From: Sulfotelmatobacter sp049792875
Lineage (GTDB): Bacteria; Acidobacteriota; Terriglobia; Terriglobales; Acidobacteriaceae
Assembly: GCA_049792875.1 (NCBI GenBank)
Contig: JBARBI010000332.1
Location: 17,079 to 81,078, forward strand
Direction of reading: 5' to 3'
DNA length: 64,000 bases
A program made the translations under genes and the position numbers. The notes beneath the pieces are model-generated. The model was not told the DNA's origin and made no database searches. It worked only from the letters and a program-made list of their open reading frames with translations. Positions 42,785 through 51,940 of the stretch are shown here, piece after piece; the stretch's first letter is position 1, and each line of letters opens with the position of its first letter.

Positions 42785-43369
42785 CTATTCTGTTTTGCGC
42801 AGGGCGAACTTGCGGGTCGCGGTCCGCCCTTGGTAGTTGGCCTGCACCAGCAGGGTCGAGTTGGCCAGTCCGGACTCCTCGACTTCGATCTTGAGCTCGG
42901 TTGCGCCGCCGGAATCGGCCACTGCCTGGGTGTAGAAGGGTGCTTCCCCGGGACGGGCAAAGCGGAAGGTCAGGCGCGCCCCGGACGCAGCCGCGCCTCC
43001 GTCGGTGACACGCAATTGCATGGTCAAGTTGCGTTCGGCGTGAATCGACTCGGCGTTGAGCCACTGCACATCGAGTTCTTTGACCGTGGCCAGCACTTCC
43101 GGCTCAGGATGGTCCAAGACGTTGTCGAGTTTCCCTTCCCGGATGGCGTCGAGAACCAAGCGGTGCTGTTCGCGGAGTTGCTGCTCTTTCTGGGCGTCTC
43201 CGATCTGCACGTCGCTGGTTTTGCTGCCGTAAGAAGTGGCTTTTTTGCCGATGCAGCGGCCGCGCACGAAGACCTGGGTCTGCAGCAGGAGTTCGCTCTC
43301 ACGCGCTTCGCTCTGCACGTGGTAGATCGTGTCGCCGTGCTTCACGTCGGTGTTGAAGCCGAAAATCAT
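42785..43369 (-). CDS. Hypothetical protein
   Basis: 194 residues from ATG 43369. The first half (DTIYHVQSEARESELLLQTQ ... VRGRCIGKKATSYGSK) is mixed alpha/beta. The second half (LTMQLRVTDGGAAASGARLT ... RTATRKFALRK) looks like an immunoglobulin-like beta fold. There is no signal peptide. I do not recognise the family. It is divergent from the nuo operon, whose promoter lies in the shared spacer. Confidence 0.6.
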   Translation of the reverse strand: MIFGFNTDVKHGDTIYHVQSEARESELLLQTQVFVRGRCIGKKATSYGSKTSDVQIGDAQKEQQLREQHRLVLDAIREGKLDNVLDHPEPEVLATVKELDVQWLNAESIHAERNLTMQLRVTDGGAAASGARLTFRFARPGEAPFYTQAVADSGGATELKIEVEESGLANSTLLVQANYQGRTATRKFALRKTE

Positions 43370-43473
43370 AAGCAAAATGCACTTTCGGAACCGGGTTTTC
43401 GAATTACTGAATCGCCCGATTACACAATCACAAAATTATCCGGTCATTTCCACAACATGCCAAGGCCGCTCGC

Positions 43474-43502
43474 TTGACACTGTTCGTGTAAGCCCATAAT
43501 CT
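43474..43502 (+). promoter_or_regulatory. Sigma70 promoter of the nuo operon
   Basis: A perfect -35 TTGACA (43474-43479), 17-bp spacer, and -10 TAATCT (43497-43502). Transcription would start near 43509, 40 bp before nuoA. It is the best promoter match I see in the window. Confidence 0.75.
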
Positions 43503-43548
43503 AGAACGTTTAAGCAACGCTTGGCGCGAATTATATATACCTCGTCCT

Positions 43549-43944
43549 ATGCCCGACAATTACTTCGCACGCTACCTCCCGTTTTTGATCCATATTCTTA
43601 TGGCGGGCGGGATTGCGGCTGCAATTGTCACGCTTTCCTGGCTGATTGGGCAGCGTAAACCGACCCGCGCCAAACTCTCTCCCTATGAATGCGGCATGAC
43701 CCCGGTGGGCGACTCCCGGCAGCGCTTCTCGGTGAAGTTCTACCTGGTCGCCATGCTGTTCATTCTGTTCGATGTTGAGGCGGTCTTTATCTATCCCTGG
43801 GCCATCATTTTGCGCGATCTGAAGCGCTTTGGCCTGTGGGAAATGCTGGTCTACATCGGAGTTTTCCTGGTGGGCTTCTTCTATGTCTGGAAGAAGGGCG
43901 TGCTGGACTGGGGTGAGACCGCTCCCAAACGGGGGAACTTCTGA
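43549..43944 (+). CDS. nuoA: NADH-quinone oxidoreductase subunit A
   Basis: 131 residues with three membrane helices. The family loop RAKLSPYECGMTPVGDSRQR, then FSVKFYLVAMLFILFDVEAV, is intact, including the cysteine of the mobile quinone-site loop. It is the first gene of the complex I operon. Its TGA overlaps the ATG of nuoC (TGATG), leaving no room for nuoB, which normally comes second. Confidence 0.95.
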   Translation: MPDNYFARYLPFLIHILMAGGIAAAIVTLSWLIGQRKPTRAKLSPYECGMTPVGDSRQRFSVKFYLVAMLFILFDVEAVFIYPWAIILRDLKRFGLWEMLVYIGVFLVGFFYVWKKGVLDWGETAPKRGNF

Positions 43945-44441
43945 TGCCGTTGGCCCCCGCGATCACGGATGTGCAAGAACTGAAGAACCATCCGGCCGTG
44001 GCCCGCCTTTTGCGATGGAACGCCGAGGCGGTGACGGGCGTGAAGTTCGATCGCGAAGAAATGACGATTTGGGTCGATCGGGCCCACCTCCGCGAGGCCT
44101 GCGCGGTGCTGAAGGAGGATCCCGCCTGCCCCTTCGATTTCCTCTCGGACGTCACCTGTGTGGATTGGCATCCCGCCGAGCCGCGGTTTGAGGTCGTTTA
44201 CCACCTCCTGTCCATTCCGAAGAAAGAGCGCATCCGGTTGAAAGTTCGATTGAACAGCGCCAGTCCGGCGGTCGAGTCGCTGACTGCGGTGTGGCCGGGA
44301 GCGAACTATTTTGAACGAGAAGTTTTCGATCTGTTCGGCGTTCGCTTCACCGGGCATCCTTATTTACGACGTATTCTGATGCCCGAGGACTGGGAAGGCC
44401 ACCCCTTGCGCAAGGATTATCCCGTGGAGGGCTACCGCTGA
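43944..44441 (+). CDS. nuoC: NADH-quinone oxidoreductase subunit C
   Basis: 165 residues, the 30-kDa peripheral subunit. Signature segments are FDFLSDVTCVDWHPAEPRFE, VYHLLSIPKKERIRLKV, and WPGANYFEREVFDLFGVRFT followed by GHPYLRRILMPEDWEGHPLR. It is separate from nuoD, unlike the E. coli NuoCD fusion. Cytoplasmic Q-module. Confidence 0.95.
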   Translation: MPLAPAITDVQELKNHPAVARLLRWNAEAVTGVKFDREEMTIWVDRAHLREACAVLKEDPACPFDFLSDVTCVDWHPAEPRFEVVYHLLSIPKKERIRLKVRLNSASPAVESLTAVWPGANYFEREVFDLFGVRFTGHPYLRRILMPEDWEGHPLRKDYPVEGYR

Positions 44442-44454
44442 GTTTGAGATAAAG

Positions 44455-45660
44455 ATGGCCCACCTGAATCCCACGCCCGTGCTGGAACCCGGGCAGGATC
44501 GAACCATGATCCTGAACATGGGGCCGCAACACCCGTCGACGCACGGGGTGCTGCGCGTTTTGCTGGAGATTGACGGCGAGACGGTGGTGCGCCTGATGCC
44601 GGACATCGGCTTCCTGCACACGGGCATTGAAAAGACGTGCGAAGCCAAGTTCTACCAGCAGGTGGTGCCACTGACGGACCGCATCGACTATTTGTGCCCC
44701 ATGACGAATAACCTCTGCTACGTGCTGGCGGTGGAGAAGTTGCTGGGGCTGGAGATTCCGCCGAAGGCGCAGTGGCTGCGCGTGCTGCTGAATGAACTGA
44801 CGCGCATCAATTCGCATCTGGTCTGGCTGGGCACGCACGCCATGGACATTGGCGCGCTGACGGTATTTTTGTATTGCTTCCGCGAGCGGGAAGAAATCCT
44901 GCGTATGTTTGAGATGGTCAGCGGACAGCGCATGATGACCTCGTACTTCCGCGTGGGCGGGATTGCGCTGGACCCGCCGCTGGGATTCTTCGACCGGGTG
45001 CGCGATTTCGCCGGATACTTCCCGGAGAGAATCGATCAATACGAAAATCTTCTCACCGGGAATCCGATCTGGATGATGCGGACCAAGGGCGTCGCCAGGA
45101 TGACCGCCGAGGATGCCATCGCGCTGGGCGCGACTGGACCGACGTTGCGGGGCAGCGGCGTCGACATTGATCTGCGGCGCGATATGCCGTACTCGAGCTA
45201 TGAGAAGTTCCAGTTCAACGTGCCCATATCGCAGGAAGGCGACGTTTTCGCGCGGTACATGTGCCGGGTGCAGGAACTGCGGGAATCGATCGGGATCGTC
45301 CGGCAGGCGCTCGACGGCATGCCGGAAGGGCCGACCAAAGCCGATGCGCCGGGCATCGTGCTGCCGGATCGCGAGAAGATGAAGACGCAGATGGAATCGC
45401 TCATCTACCATTTCAAGATCATCACGGAGGGCTTTGCGGTTCCGGCGGGCGAAGTGTACCAGGCAGTCGAATCGCCCCGCGGAGAAATGGGCTATTACAT
45501 CGTCAGCGACGGTACGGCCAAGCCCTATCGCGTACACATGCGGTCAGCCTGCTTCGCCAATCTGCAGACGTTGTCGAAGATGTGCGAAGGGCGGTTGCTG
45601 GCGGATGTAGTAGCGGCGATCGGGAGTATTGACATCGTGTTGGGAGAGATTGACCGGTGA
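44455..45660 (+). CDS. nuoD: NADH-quinone oxidoreductase subunit D
   Basis: 401 residues, the 49-kDa subunit of the quinone-binding module. It opens with MILNMGPQHPSTHGVLRVLL and has GFLHTGIEKTCEAKFYQQVV and the C-terminal VVAAIGSIDIVLGEIDR. It forms the quinone pocket together with NuoB, which is missing from this operon. The nuoE GTG overlaps its stop. Confidence 0.96.
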   Translation: MAHLNPTPVLEPGQDRTMILNMGPQHPSTHGVLRVLLEIDGETVVRLMPDIGFLHTGIEKTCEAKFYQQVVPLTDRIDYLCPMTNNLCYVLAVEKLLGLEIPPKAQWLRVLLNELTRINSHLVWLGTHAMDIGALTVFLYCFREREEILRMFEMVSGQRMMTSYFRVGGIALDPPLGFFDRVRDFAGYFPERIDQYENLLTGNPIWMMRTKGVARMTAEDAIALGATGPTLRGSGVDIDLRRDMPYSSYEKFQFNVPISQEGDVFARYMCRVQELRESIGIVRQALDGMPEGPTKADAPGIVLPDREKMKTQMESLIYHFKIITEGFAVPAGEVYQAVESPRGEMGYYIVSDGTAKPYRVHMRSACFANLQTLSKMCEGRLLADVVAAIGSIDIVLGEIDR

Positions 45661-46139
45661 AATTCTCCGAAGAGTTCGAAACCCGGTTTGCGGAGATGGT
45701 CCCGCACTATCCGACAAAGCGGTCTGCACTCGTCCCGACGCTGCTTTACGCACAGGACGAGGTCGGCTTTCTGTCGGACGAAGTCGTCGCGGAAATCGCG
45801 TCGCGGCTCGACCTGACCGAACTCGAAGTGCGCAACGTGATCAGCTACTACTCGATGCTGACCACCAAGCCGCGCGGCAAGTTCAACGTGCAGGTCTGCA
45901 CCAACATCAGCTGCCTGGTGCGCGGCGGAGAAGACATTCTGCATCACTGTGCGAAGAGGCTGGGCATCGGTCATAAGCAGACGACTGCCGACGGCCTGTT
46001 CACGCTGGAAGAAGTGGAGTGCATCGGCGCCTGTAGCTGGGCTCCCGCGGCACAGGTGAACTACGACTTTCACGAGAACCTAACCACCGAAAAGATGGAC
46101 AGGATTCTCGACGAGTACAAGAAGAAGGGAACGCAGTGA
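45657..46139 (+). CDS. nuoE: NADH-quinone oxidoreductase subunit E
   Basis: 160 residues, starting with GTG at 45657 and overlapping the nuoD stop (GTGA). It is a thioredoxin-like 2Fe-2S protein: VQVCTNISCLVRGG gives the first cysteine pair and EECIGACSWAPAAQV-like VECIGACSW the second. Part of the NADH-input module with NuoF and NuoG. Confidence 0.95.
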   Translation: MKFSEEFETRFAEMVPHYPTKRSALVPTLLYAQDEVGFLSDEVVAEIASRLDLTELEVRNVISYYSMLTTKPRGKFNVQVCTNISCLVRGGEDILHHCAKRLGIGHKQTTADGLFTLEEVECIGACSWAPAAQVNYDFHENLTTEKMDRILDEYKKKGTQ

Positions 46140-46144
46140 AGCAA

Positions 46145-46207
46145 TTTCTGATTGTTGATTGATGATTGATTGACAAAATCGATCGGTTTTCAATCAACAA
46201 TCAGAAA
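46145..46207. repeat. Perfect 18-bp inverted repeat between nuoE and nuoF
   Basis: TTTCTGATTGTTGATTGA (46145-46162) is the exact reverse complement of 46190-46207, with a 27-nt loop. The arms are built from GATTGTTGATT-like units that recur just outside (ATCAGCAATCAACAATG). There is no U-run, so it is more likely an RNA stability or processing hairpin, or an intergenic repeat, than a terminator. Confidence 0.8.
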
Positions 46208-46228
46208 TCAGCAATCAACAATGTCCCC

Positions 46229-47551
46229 ATGGCTGACTTGGTTTCCCATCCCGACGAGGTAAGGGTCGTCTCCCGGCGATTTGGCCGAGGTGCGGCCGAT
46301 CTCGACCGCTATCTCGAACTGGACGGCTACCAGGCCGTGCAGAAGGCGCTGGGCATGGAACCGGACGCCATTATTAATGAGGTCAAAAATTCCGGCCTGC
46401 GGGGGCGCGGCGGCGCGGGGTTCTCTACAGGAATGAAATGGTCATTTGTGCCCAAGCAATCGGCCAAGCCCAAGTACGTGCTGTGCAACGGCGACGAGAG
46501 CGAGCCCGGCACCTGCAAAGACCGGCTTATTTTCGAGCACGATCCGCACTCGGTCATCGAGGGCGTGATGATCGGCGCACTGGCCGTTGGTGCGAAGAGC
46601 GGGTACATCTACATCCGCGGCGAGTACCGGTACCTTCTGGACATCATGCAGAAGGCGATCCGCGATGCCTATGCCAAGGGGTTTATCGGAAAGAACATTT
46701 TCGGCAGCGGGCGCGACCTGGATATTTACTGGCACGGCGGCGCGGGAGCTTACGAAGTCGGCGAAGAATCGGCGCTGATGGAGTCACTTGAAGGCAAACG
46801 TGGCATCCCCCGGATCCGTCCTCCCTTCCCTGCGGTGGTCGGACTGTGGGGTGGACCCACGGTCATTAATAATGCCGAGACGCTGGCCAATGTGCCCCAC
46901 ATTATTCTGGGCGGCGCGGACTGGTATGCCAAGCTGGGTACGCCGAAAAACGGCGGCACGCGTCTGTTCTGCCTGAGCGGCAACATCGCGAGGCCAGGCG
47001 TCTACGAACTGCCCATGGGCTACAACCTGAAAAAGATGATTTACCACGTAGGCGGGGGCATCCCCAACGGGCGTGCGCTTAAAGCGGTCGTGCCCGGCGG
47101 AGCTTCCTGTCCCTGTTTCACCGCCGATGAAGTCGACGTGGCCATGGATTTCGATTCGGTTGCGAAGGCTGGTTCCATGCTGGGTTCGGGCGGCGTGGTG
47201 GTGATCGACGACCAGCAGTGCATCGTGAAATTTGCTCTGCGAACCATGAAGTTCTACCAGCACGAAAGTTGTGGATGGTGCATTCCCTGCCGCGAGGGAA
47301 CGGACTGGCTGAAGAAGACGCTCATCCGTTTTCATAACGGCGGGGGCCTCAAGAAAGACATCGACAACATGCAGTACCTGGCTGAGAACATGCTTGGGCG
47401 CACGTTCTGTCCGCTGGGCGACGCGGCCGCGATGCCGACCATCGCCTTCGTGAAAAAGTTCCGCAAAGAATTTGAAGATCACCTGGACGGAAAGCCCTGC
47501 CCCTACGAGAAAGCGGGGGCGGCGGAAGAGCTTCCAGCATTCGCTCACTGA
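46229..47551 (+). CDS. nuoF: NADH-quinone oxidoreductase subunit F
   Basis: 440 residues from ATG 46229; the open frame upstream crosses the inverted repeat and adds no domain. NADH and FMN sites: LRGRGGAGFSTGMKWSFVPK and GAGAYEVGEESALMESLEGK. The 4Fe-4S N3 ligands are ESCGWCIPCREGTDW plus a later cysteine in GRTFCPLGDAAA. This is the NADH-oxidising subunit of complex I, cytoplasmic. Confidence 0.95.
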   Translation: MADLVSHPDEVRVVSRRFGRGAADLDRYLELDGYQAVQKALGMEPDAIINEVKNSGLRGRGGAGFSTGMKWSFVPKQSAKPKYVLCNGDESEPGTCKDRLIFEHDPHSVIEGVMIGALAVGAKSGYIYIRGEYRYLLDIMQKAIRDAYAKGFIGKNIFGSGRDLDIYWHGGAGAYEVGEESALMESLEGKRGIPRIRPPFPAVVGLWGGPTVINNAETLANVPHIILGGADWYAKLGTPKNGGTRLFCLSGNIARPGVYELPMGYNLKKMIYHVGGGIPNGRALKAVVPGGASCPCFTADEVDVAMDFDSVAKAGSMLGSGGVVVIDDQQCIVKFALRTMKFYQHESCGWCIPCREGTDWLKKTLIRFHNGGGLKKDIDNMQYLAENMLGRTFCPLGDAAAMPTIAFVKKFRKEFEDHLDGKPCPYEKAGAAEELPAFAH

Positions 47552-47563
47552 CACCTACCAGAT

Positions 47564-49930
47564 ATGGCTGATGTGAATCTTACTGTCGACGGCAAGAAGC
47601 TCACGGCTCCCGCGGGGACGCTGCTGATTGAGGCGTGCAAGAGCGTGGGCATCGAAGTGCCTTCGTTCTGCTATTACCCCAATCTTTCGCTGCAAGGCGC
47701 CTGCCGGATGTGCCTGGTCAAAGTCGAGAAGATGCCCAAACTGCAGACCGCATGCACCACGGTGGTCGGCGAGGGCATGATCGTGACCACTGACAACGAC
47801 GAGATCAAGCAGGCGCGCAAGTCGATGCTGGAGATGCTGCTGGGCAACCATCCGCTGGATTGCCCGGTCTGCGACGCTGGCGGCGAGTGCGAACTGCAGG
47901 ACATGACGTTTTCCTACGGCGCCGCCGAATCGAAATTCATGGAGGCGAAGAACCACAAGGACGAGCAGCAGTGGTCTCCGGTGGTGTTCTTCGACCGGCC
48001 GCGTTGCATTTTGTGCTACCGCTGCGTGCGGGTTTGCGGAGAGGGCATGGATGTGTGGGCTCTCGGCGTGCAAAACCGCGGCGTGAGTTCGCTCATCGCT
48101 CCCAACAAAGAAGATCATCTGGAATGCGAAGAGTGCGGCATGTGCATCGACATCTGCCCGGTGGGCGCGCTGACCTCGGGCGCGTACCGTTATAAGACGC
48201 GCCCCTGGGAGATGAAGCACGTCGGCACCGTGTGCACGCATTGCGGCGACGGGTGCAAAACCACCTTGGGCGTGCGCCGGTCCGATACCGGCATGGAAAT
48301 CGTCCGCGGCGACAATCGCGACAAGAGCGGGACCAACGGGGACTTCTTATGCATCAAGGGCCGCTACGCCTTTGATTTTGCCAATCACGAACAGCGGCTG
48401 ACGCAGCCGCTGATTCGCAAGAACGGCAGGCTGACGCCGTCCACCTGGGAAGAGGCATTCGAGCTGGTGGGTAATAAGTTTGCCGAGGTTCGCGACAGAG
48501 ATGGCGGCGCGGCGATTGGCGTGATTGGATCGACGCGCACGACCAACGAAGAAGCATACCTGCTGTCGAAGTTTGCCCGCGTAGTTTTGAAGACGAACAA
48601 TGTTGATCATCACCGGACGGCCGATTTCCCTGCCCTATCGGCCGCGCTGCGTGGCCAGCCTGACGCCACAGCCCGCATGGCGGACGTCTACAACGCGCCG
48701 GCGATCCTGCTGATCGGGAACGATCCGACAGAACAGCATCCGCTGCTGGCCTGGCAGATTCGCAACAATGTGCGCCTGCACCGCGCAAAACTGTACGTAG
48801 TGAACTCGGAGCCCATCAAACTGCGGCGGCAGGCTACGAGTTTCATCCAGATCCAAGCCGGAGCAGAAGGCAAGGTGGCTGCGTTTCTGGCAGGTAACGA
48901 CGCAGCCCTCGACGCTATCACTGCCCGAGGGGGCGCGGGCGACTGGCCCGCGCAAGGCTGGATCGCCCTCCGTGACAAGCTGCGCGGAGAGCAGAATCTC
49001 ATCATTATTTTCGGGGCGGAGATTCGCGGCGATGATGTCGCCCGCCTCGTCGCTTTCGGCTTGGGCATTCCTGGCGCCAAGTTTATTTCCCTCGCCGACT
49101 ACTCGAACTCGCGCGGTAGTGCAGATATGGGCTTGTATCCCGACCTTCTGCCCGGTTATCACCCGGTTGCGGGAAGCAGCGCCTTCCACCCGGAGTGGGC
49201 CGTCCCGCAAACAACGGGCCTCGACCTCACCGGCATGGTGGAGGCGGGCAAGGGCGGGCATTTGAAAGCGCTCTATGTGGTCGGCTCGAATCCCGTCGGA
49301 CGGATGAACATTGATCCTTTCGCATTCTCGAAAGCTTTCGTTGTCGTACAGGACATGTTCCTCACCGAAACCGCGGTGATGGCCGACGTGGTTCTGCCTG
49401 CAGCCAACGCTTACGAGAAGTCCGGCACGATGACCAACACCTGCGGCGACGTGCAACTGGTGAAGAAGGCGGGCGAAGTCTCGGGCACGAAAGCTGATTT
49501 TGAAATGATTGTCCGCATCGCCGACGCCATGGGCTTCGAAGTGCGCCAACTCGTGCCCTTTGGTGGAGGCACGCGCGCCGATATGGGCCAATCCCGCGGG
49601 GCGCAGTCGGGGGAGGCGGACCGCCACGCGGTCTGGCTTGAGGGACAGGGACTTGAACCGAAGTTGAGCCCGCTCGATCCCATGGCGATTTTCGACGAAA
49701 TCCAGCGCTTGGTGCCGGGATATGACGTTTCCCGGATGAACCTGCTGGCGGGGAACAGCGAGCATTCATCGCTGACGAACAGTGGTCCGGGCGCGGCGCA
49801 AAAGTCCGAATCGATTTCCCCGGCCAACGATGGACTGTTCACTTCGGGGACGCTGGGACGCTATTCGCGCACCTTGAAGTCTGTGATGGAGAGTCACGAG
49901 GTCAAACCCGCAGAAGTCGCGGCGGATTGA
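47564..49930 (+). CDS. nuoG: NADH-quinone oxidoreductase subunit G
   Basis: 788 residues. The N-terminal 2Fe-2S domain is SFCYYPNLSLQGACRMCLVK with a later TACTT cysteine. The His-Cys3 N4 site is HPLDCPVCDAGGECELQD. Two 4Fe-4S sets are RCILCYRCVRVC and CEECGMCIDICPVGAL. The molybdopterin-oxidoreductase-like body begins CTHCGDGCKTTLGV with a fourth cysteine in DFLCIKGRY, suggesting the extra N7-type cluster is kept. The body has no known catalytic role in complex I. Confidence 0.95.
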   Translation: MADVNLTVDGKKLTAPAGTLLIEACKSVGIEVPSFCYYPNLSLQGACRMCLVKVEKMPKLQTACTTVVGEGMIVTTDNDEIKQARKSMLEMLLGNHPLDCPVCDAGGECELQDMTFSYGAAESKFMEAKNHKDEQQWSPVVFFDRPRCILCYRCVRVCGEGMDVWALGVQNRGVSSLIAPNKEDHLECEECGMCIDICPVGALTSGAYRYKTRPWEMKHVGTVCTHCGDGCKTTLGVRRSDTGMEIVRGDNRDKSGTNGDFLCIKGRYAFDFANHEQRLTQPLIRKNGRLTPSTWEEAFELVGNKFAEVRDRDGGAAIGVIGSTRTTNEEAYLLSKFARVVLKTNNVDHHRTADFPALSAALRGQPDATARMADVYNAPAILLIGNDPTEQHPLLAWQIRNNVRLHRAKLYVVNSEPIKLRRQATSFIQIQAGAEGKVAAFLAGNDAALDAITARGGAGDWPAQGWIALRDKLRGEQNLIIIFGAEIRGDDVARLVAFGLGIPGAKFISLADYSNSRGSADMGLYPDLLPGYHPVAGSSAFHPEWAVPQTTGLDLTGMVEAGKGGHLKALYVVGSNPVGRMNIDPFAFSKAFVVVQDMFLTETAVMADVVLPAANAYEKSGTMTNTCGDVQLVKKAGEVSGTKADFEMIVRIADAMGFEVRQLVPFGGGTRADMGQSRGAQSGEADRHAVWLEGQGLEPKLSPLDPMAIFDEIQRLVPGYDVSRMNLLAGNSEHSSLTNSGPGAAQKSESISPANDGLFTSGTLGRYSRTLKSVMESHEVKPAEVAAD

Positions 49931-49960
49931 TTCGCGAAGCATTGGAGAGGAAGCAAGGCG

Positions 49961-50992
49961 TTGCCAATCTGGCTTTACATTCTAGCGTCGGTGATCAAGT
50001 CCGCGGTGGTTTTGGTCGGGCTGCTCACGGCGGTCGCGTACACGGTCTGGCTCGAACGCAAGGTTGTGGGCCACATGCAGAATCGTTGGGGACCGACGCG
50101 GGTCGGCCCGTTTGGCCTGCTGCAGCCCGCGGCCGACGGCCTGAAATTTTTATTTAAGGAAGATCTGACGCCGCCGCACGTCTATAAGCCGCTCTACATC
50201 GCGGCACCGCTGATCGCGGTCATTTTTGCGCTTACGTCGATCGCGGTCATTCCGTTCGGCAATTCCATCGTGATCGGTGGGTACCCCATTCCGTTGCAGA
50301 TCACTGACGTGAACACGGGATTGCTGCTGATCCTTGGTGTGACCTCGATTGGTGTATATGGCGTGGCGCTAGCCGGATGGTCGTCGAACAATAAGTATTC
50401 CCTGCTGGGCGGACTGCGCGCCAGCGCGCAGATGGTGAGCTACGAGATTTCCCTGGGCCTCTCGCTGGTCGGCGTGCTGATCATGGCGGGCAGCTTCAGC
50501 TTGCGCGATATTGTGCAAGCGCAGCAAGGCCATTTCTGGGGATTTATCCCGCGCTGGAATATTTTTCATGGGCAGTTCATCGGTTTCTTCTGCTATCTGA
50601 TGGCGGCTTATGCCGAGACAAACCGCATCCCGTTTGACCTGCCCGAGGCTGAAACTGAGCTCGTCGCCGGCTATCACACCGAGTACAGCGCCATGAAGTT
50701 TGCGATGTTCTTCATGGCCGAGTACGCCAACATGATCACGGTTGCCTGCCTCGCCACGCTTCTGTTTTTCGGAGGATGGAACGGGCCCATCGGCGGGCCG
50801 AAAATCCTGCAGGCGATCTTGCCCCTATTCTGGTTCGCGGCCAAGATTTTCGGATTTCTCTTTTTGTATATCTGGGTGCGGGGCACGCTGCCGCGCTTCC
50901 GGTATGACCAGCTGATGGCGTTCGGCTGGAAGTTTCTGCTACCCCTGGCGCTGGTGAATGTGATCGCGACCGCGATCGCGGTGGCGTGGTAG
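49961..50992 (+). CDS. nuoH: NADH-quinone oxidoreductase subunit H
   Basis: 343 residues, starting at TTG 49961 behind AAGG. It is an eight-helix membrane protein at the quinone-chamber entrance. Signature strings are YTVWLERKVVGHMQNRWGPT and RVGPFGLLQPAADGLKFLFK, with RIPFDLPEAETELVAGYHTE in the acidic loop. NuoI, which usually follows, is absent; an inverted repeat fills the gap to nuoJ. Confidence 0.95.
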   Translation: MPIWLYILASVIKSAVVLVGLLTAVAYTVWLERKVVGHMQNRWGPTRVGPFGLLQPAADGLKFLFKEDLTPPHVYKPLYIAAPLIAVIFALTSIAVIPFGNSIVIGGYPIPLQITDVNTGLLLILGVTSIGVYGVALAGWSSNNKYSLLGGLRASAQMVSYEISLGLSLVGVLIMAGSFSLRDIVQAQQGHFWGFIPRWNIFHGQFIGFFCYLMAAYAETNRIPFDLPEAETELVAGYHTEYSAMKFAMFFMAEYANMITVACLATLLFFGGWNGPIGGPKILQAILPLFWFAAKIFGFLFLYIWVRGTLPRFRYDQLMAFGWKFLLPLALVNVIATAIAVAW

Positions 50993-51015
50993 AAAAGAAG
51001 GTCTCAGTTCTCGGA

Positions 51016-51103
51016 TCTCAGTTCTCAGTTGGAGCAGACAAGCCGCTCGCTGAGAAGCCTGCAATACGGGTTCTTGCTGAGAGCTGACAACTGAGAACTG
51101 AGA
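51016..51103. repeat. Perfect 16-bp inverted repeat between nuoH and nuoJ
   Basis: TCTCAGTTCTCAGTTG (51016-51031) is the exact reverse complement of 51088-51103, separated by 56 nt. Iterated CTCAGTTCTC / GAGAACTGAGAACT units extend both arms. It occupies the place where nuoI would be. There is no U-run. Confidence 0.8.
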
Positions 51104-51113
51104 ACTCGATTTC

Positions 51114-51638
51114 ATGTTCAATGTGCATCTAGTCCTGTTCCTGGCCTTCGGGGCCGTCTGTGTGGCGGGCGCGATCAACCTGCTGGCGCAGACGCATCCC
51201 ATTAACAGCGCGCTGTCACTGATCGCGGTGATGGCCGCGCTGGCGGGCGAATACCTGCTGCTGGGCGCGGAGTTCGTTGCGGCTGTGCAGGTCATCGTCT
51301 ACGCCGGCGCAATCATGGTGCTCTTCGTTTTCGTCATCATGCTGTTGAATGCCGGAGTCGAGGAACGTAGCAAGGGCAGCCGTGTGGCTATTTTGTTCGG
51401 CATCCCCGGGATGTTGCTGGGCAGTATTTTCGTCGGGTGGGTGGTGCTGAGGCATTCGGGGACCGAAGCGGTCGCGGCGGGTGCTCTGCCGGGCGATCCC
51501 AAGACAATCGGACAATTGCTGTTTCACGAGTTTCTGCTGCCCTTTGAAATTACTTCTGTCCTGATTCTGATTGCGATCATGGGCGCGGTGGTGCTGGCCA
51601 GCAAGCCTCCATCGCGGCCGGCAAGGAAGGTGGACTGA
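51114..51638 (+). CDS. nuoJ: NADH-quinone oxidoreductase subunit J
   Basis: 174 residues with five helices. Recognised by HPINSALSLIAVMAALAGEY and AAVQVIVYAGAIMVLFVFVI, the helix with a pi-bulge near the quinone channel. A soluble basic end (SKPPSRPARKVD) follows. Its TGATG overlap couples it to nuoK. Confidence 0.93.
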   Translation: MFNVHLVLFLAFGAVCVAGAINLLAQTHPINSALSLIAVMAALAGEYLLLGAEFVAAVQVIVYAGAIMVLFVFVIMLLNAGVEERSKGSRVAILFGIPGMLLGSIFVGWVVLRHSGTEAVAAGALPGDPKTIGQLLFHEFLLPFEITSVLILIAIMGAVVLASKPPSRPARKVD

Positions 51639-51940
51639 TGGTCCCGCTTTCGTATTACCTGGTGCTCAGCGGATTCCTGTTCGCCTGCGGTGTGACCGGA
51701 TTCCTGATCAAGCGCAACATCATTACGATCTTTATGTCGATTGAGCTGATGCTCAACGGCGTGAATCTTTCGTTCGTCGCCTTTGCGGCACACTGGCACG
51801 CGCTGGCGGGACAGGTGTTCGTCTTCTTCGTCATGGTGGTGGCGGCCGCGGAATCGGCGGTCGGCCTCGCCATTATTATTGCGGTCTACCGCACGCGCGA
51901 AACTCTGAACGTGGACCAGGTCAACCTGCTCAAACTATGA
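51638..51940 (+). CDS. nuoK: NADH-quinone oxidoreductase subunit K
   Basis: 100 residues, three helices. The proton-path glutamates are in ITIFMSIELMLNGVNLSFVA and MVVAAAESAVGLAIIIAVYR, both intact. Overlaps nuoJ and nuoL by 1 and 4 bp, indicating translational coupling. Confidence 0.95.
   Translation: MVPLSYYLVLSGFLFACGVTGFLIKRNIITIFMSIELMLNGVNLSFVAFAAHWHALAGQVFVFFVMVVAAAESAVGLAIIIAVYRTRETLNVDQVNLLKL

Noticed and set aside
44347..45537. Minus-strand open frame of about 395 codons opposite nuoD
   Set aside because: NuoD on the plus strand is unmistakable; the opposite frame is compositionally biased and lacks motifs.
51001..51113. Iterated CTCAGTTCTC units as a small CRISPR array
   Set aside because: Units are about 10 bp, irregular, arranged as an inverted repeat, and have no unique spacers or cas genes.
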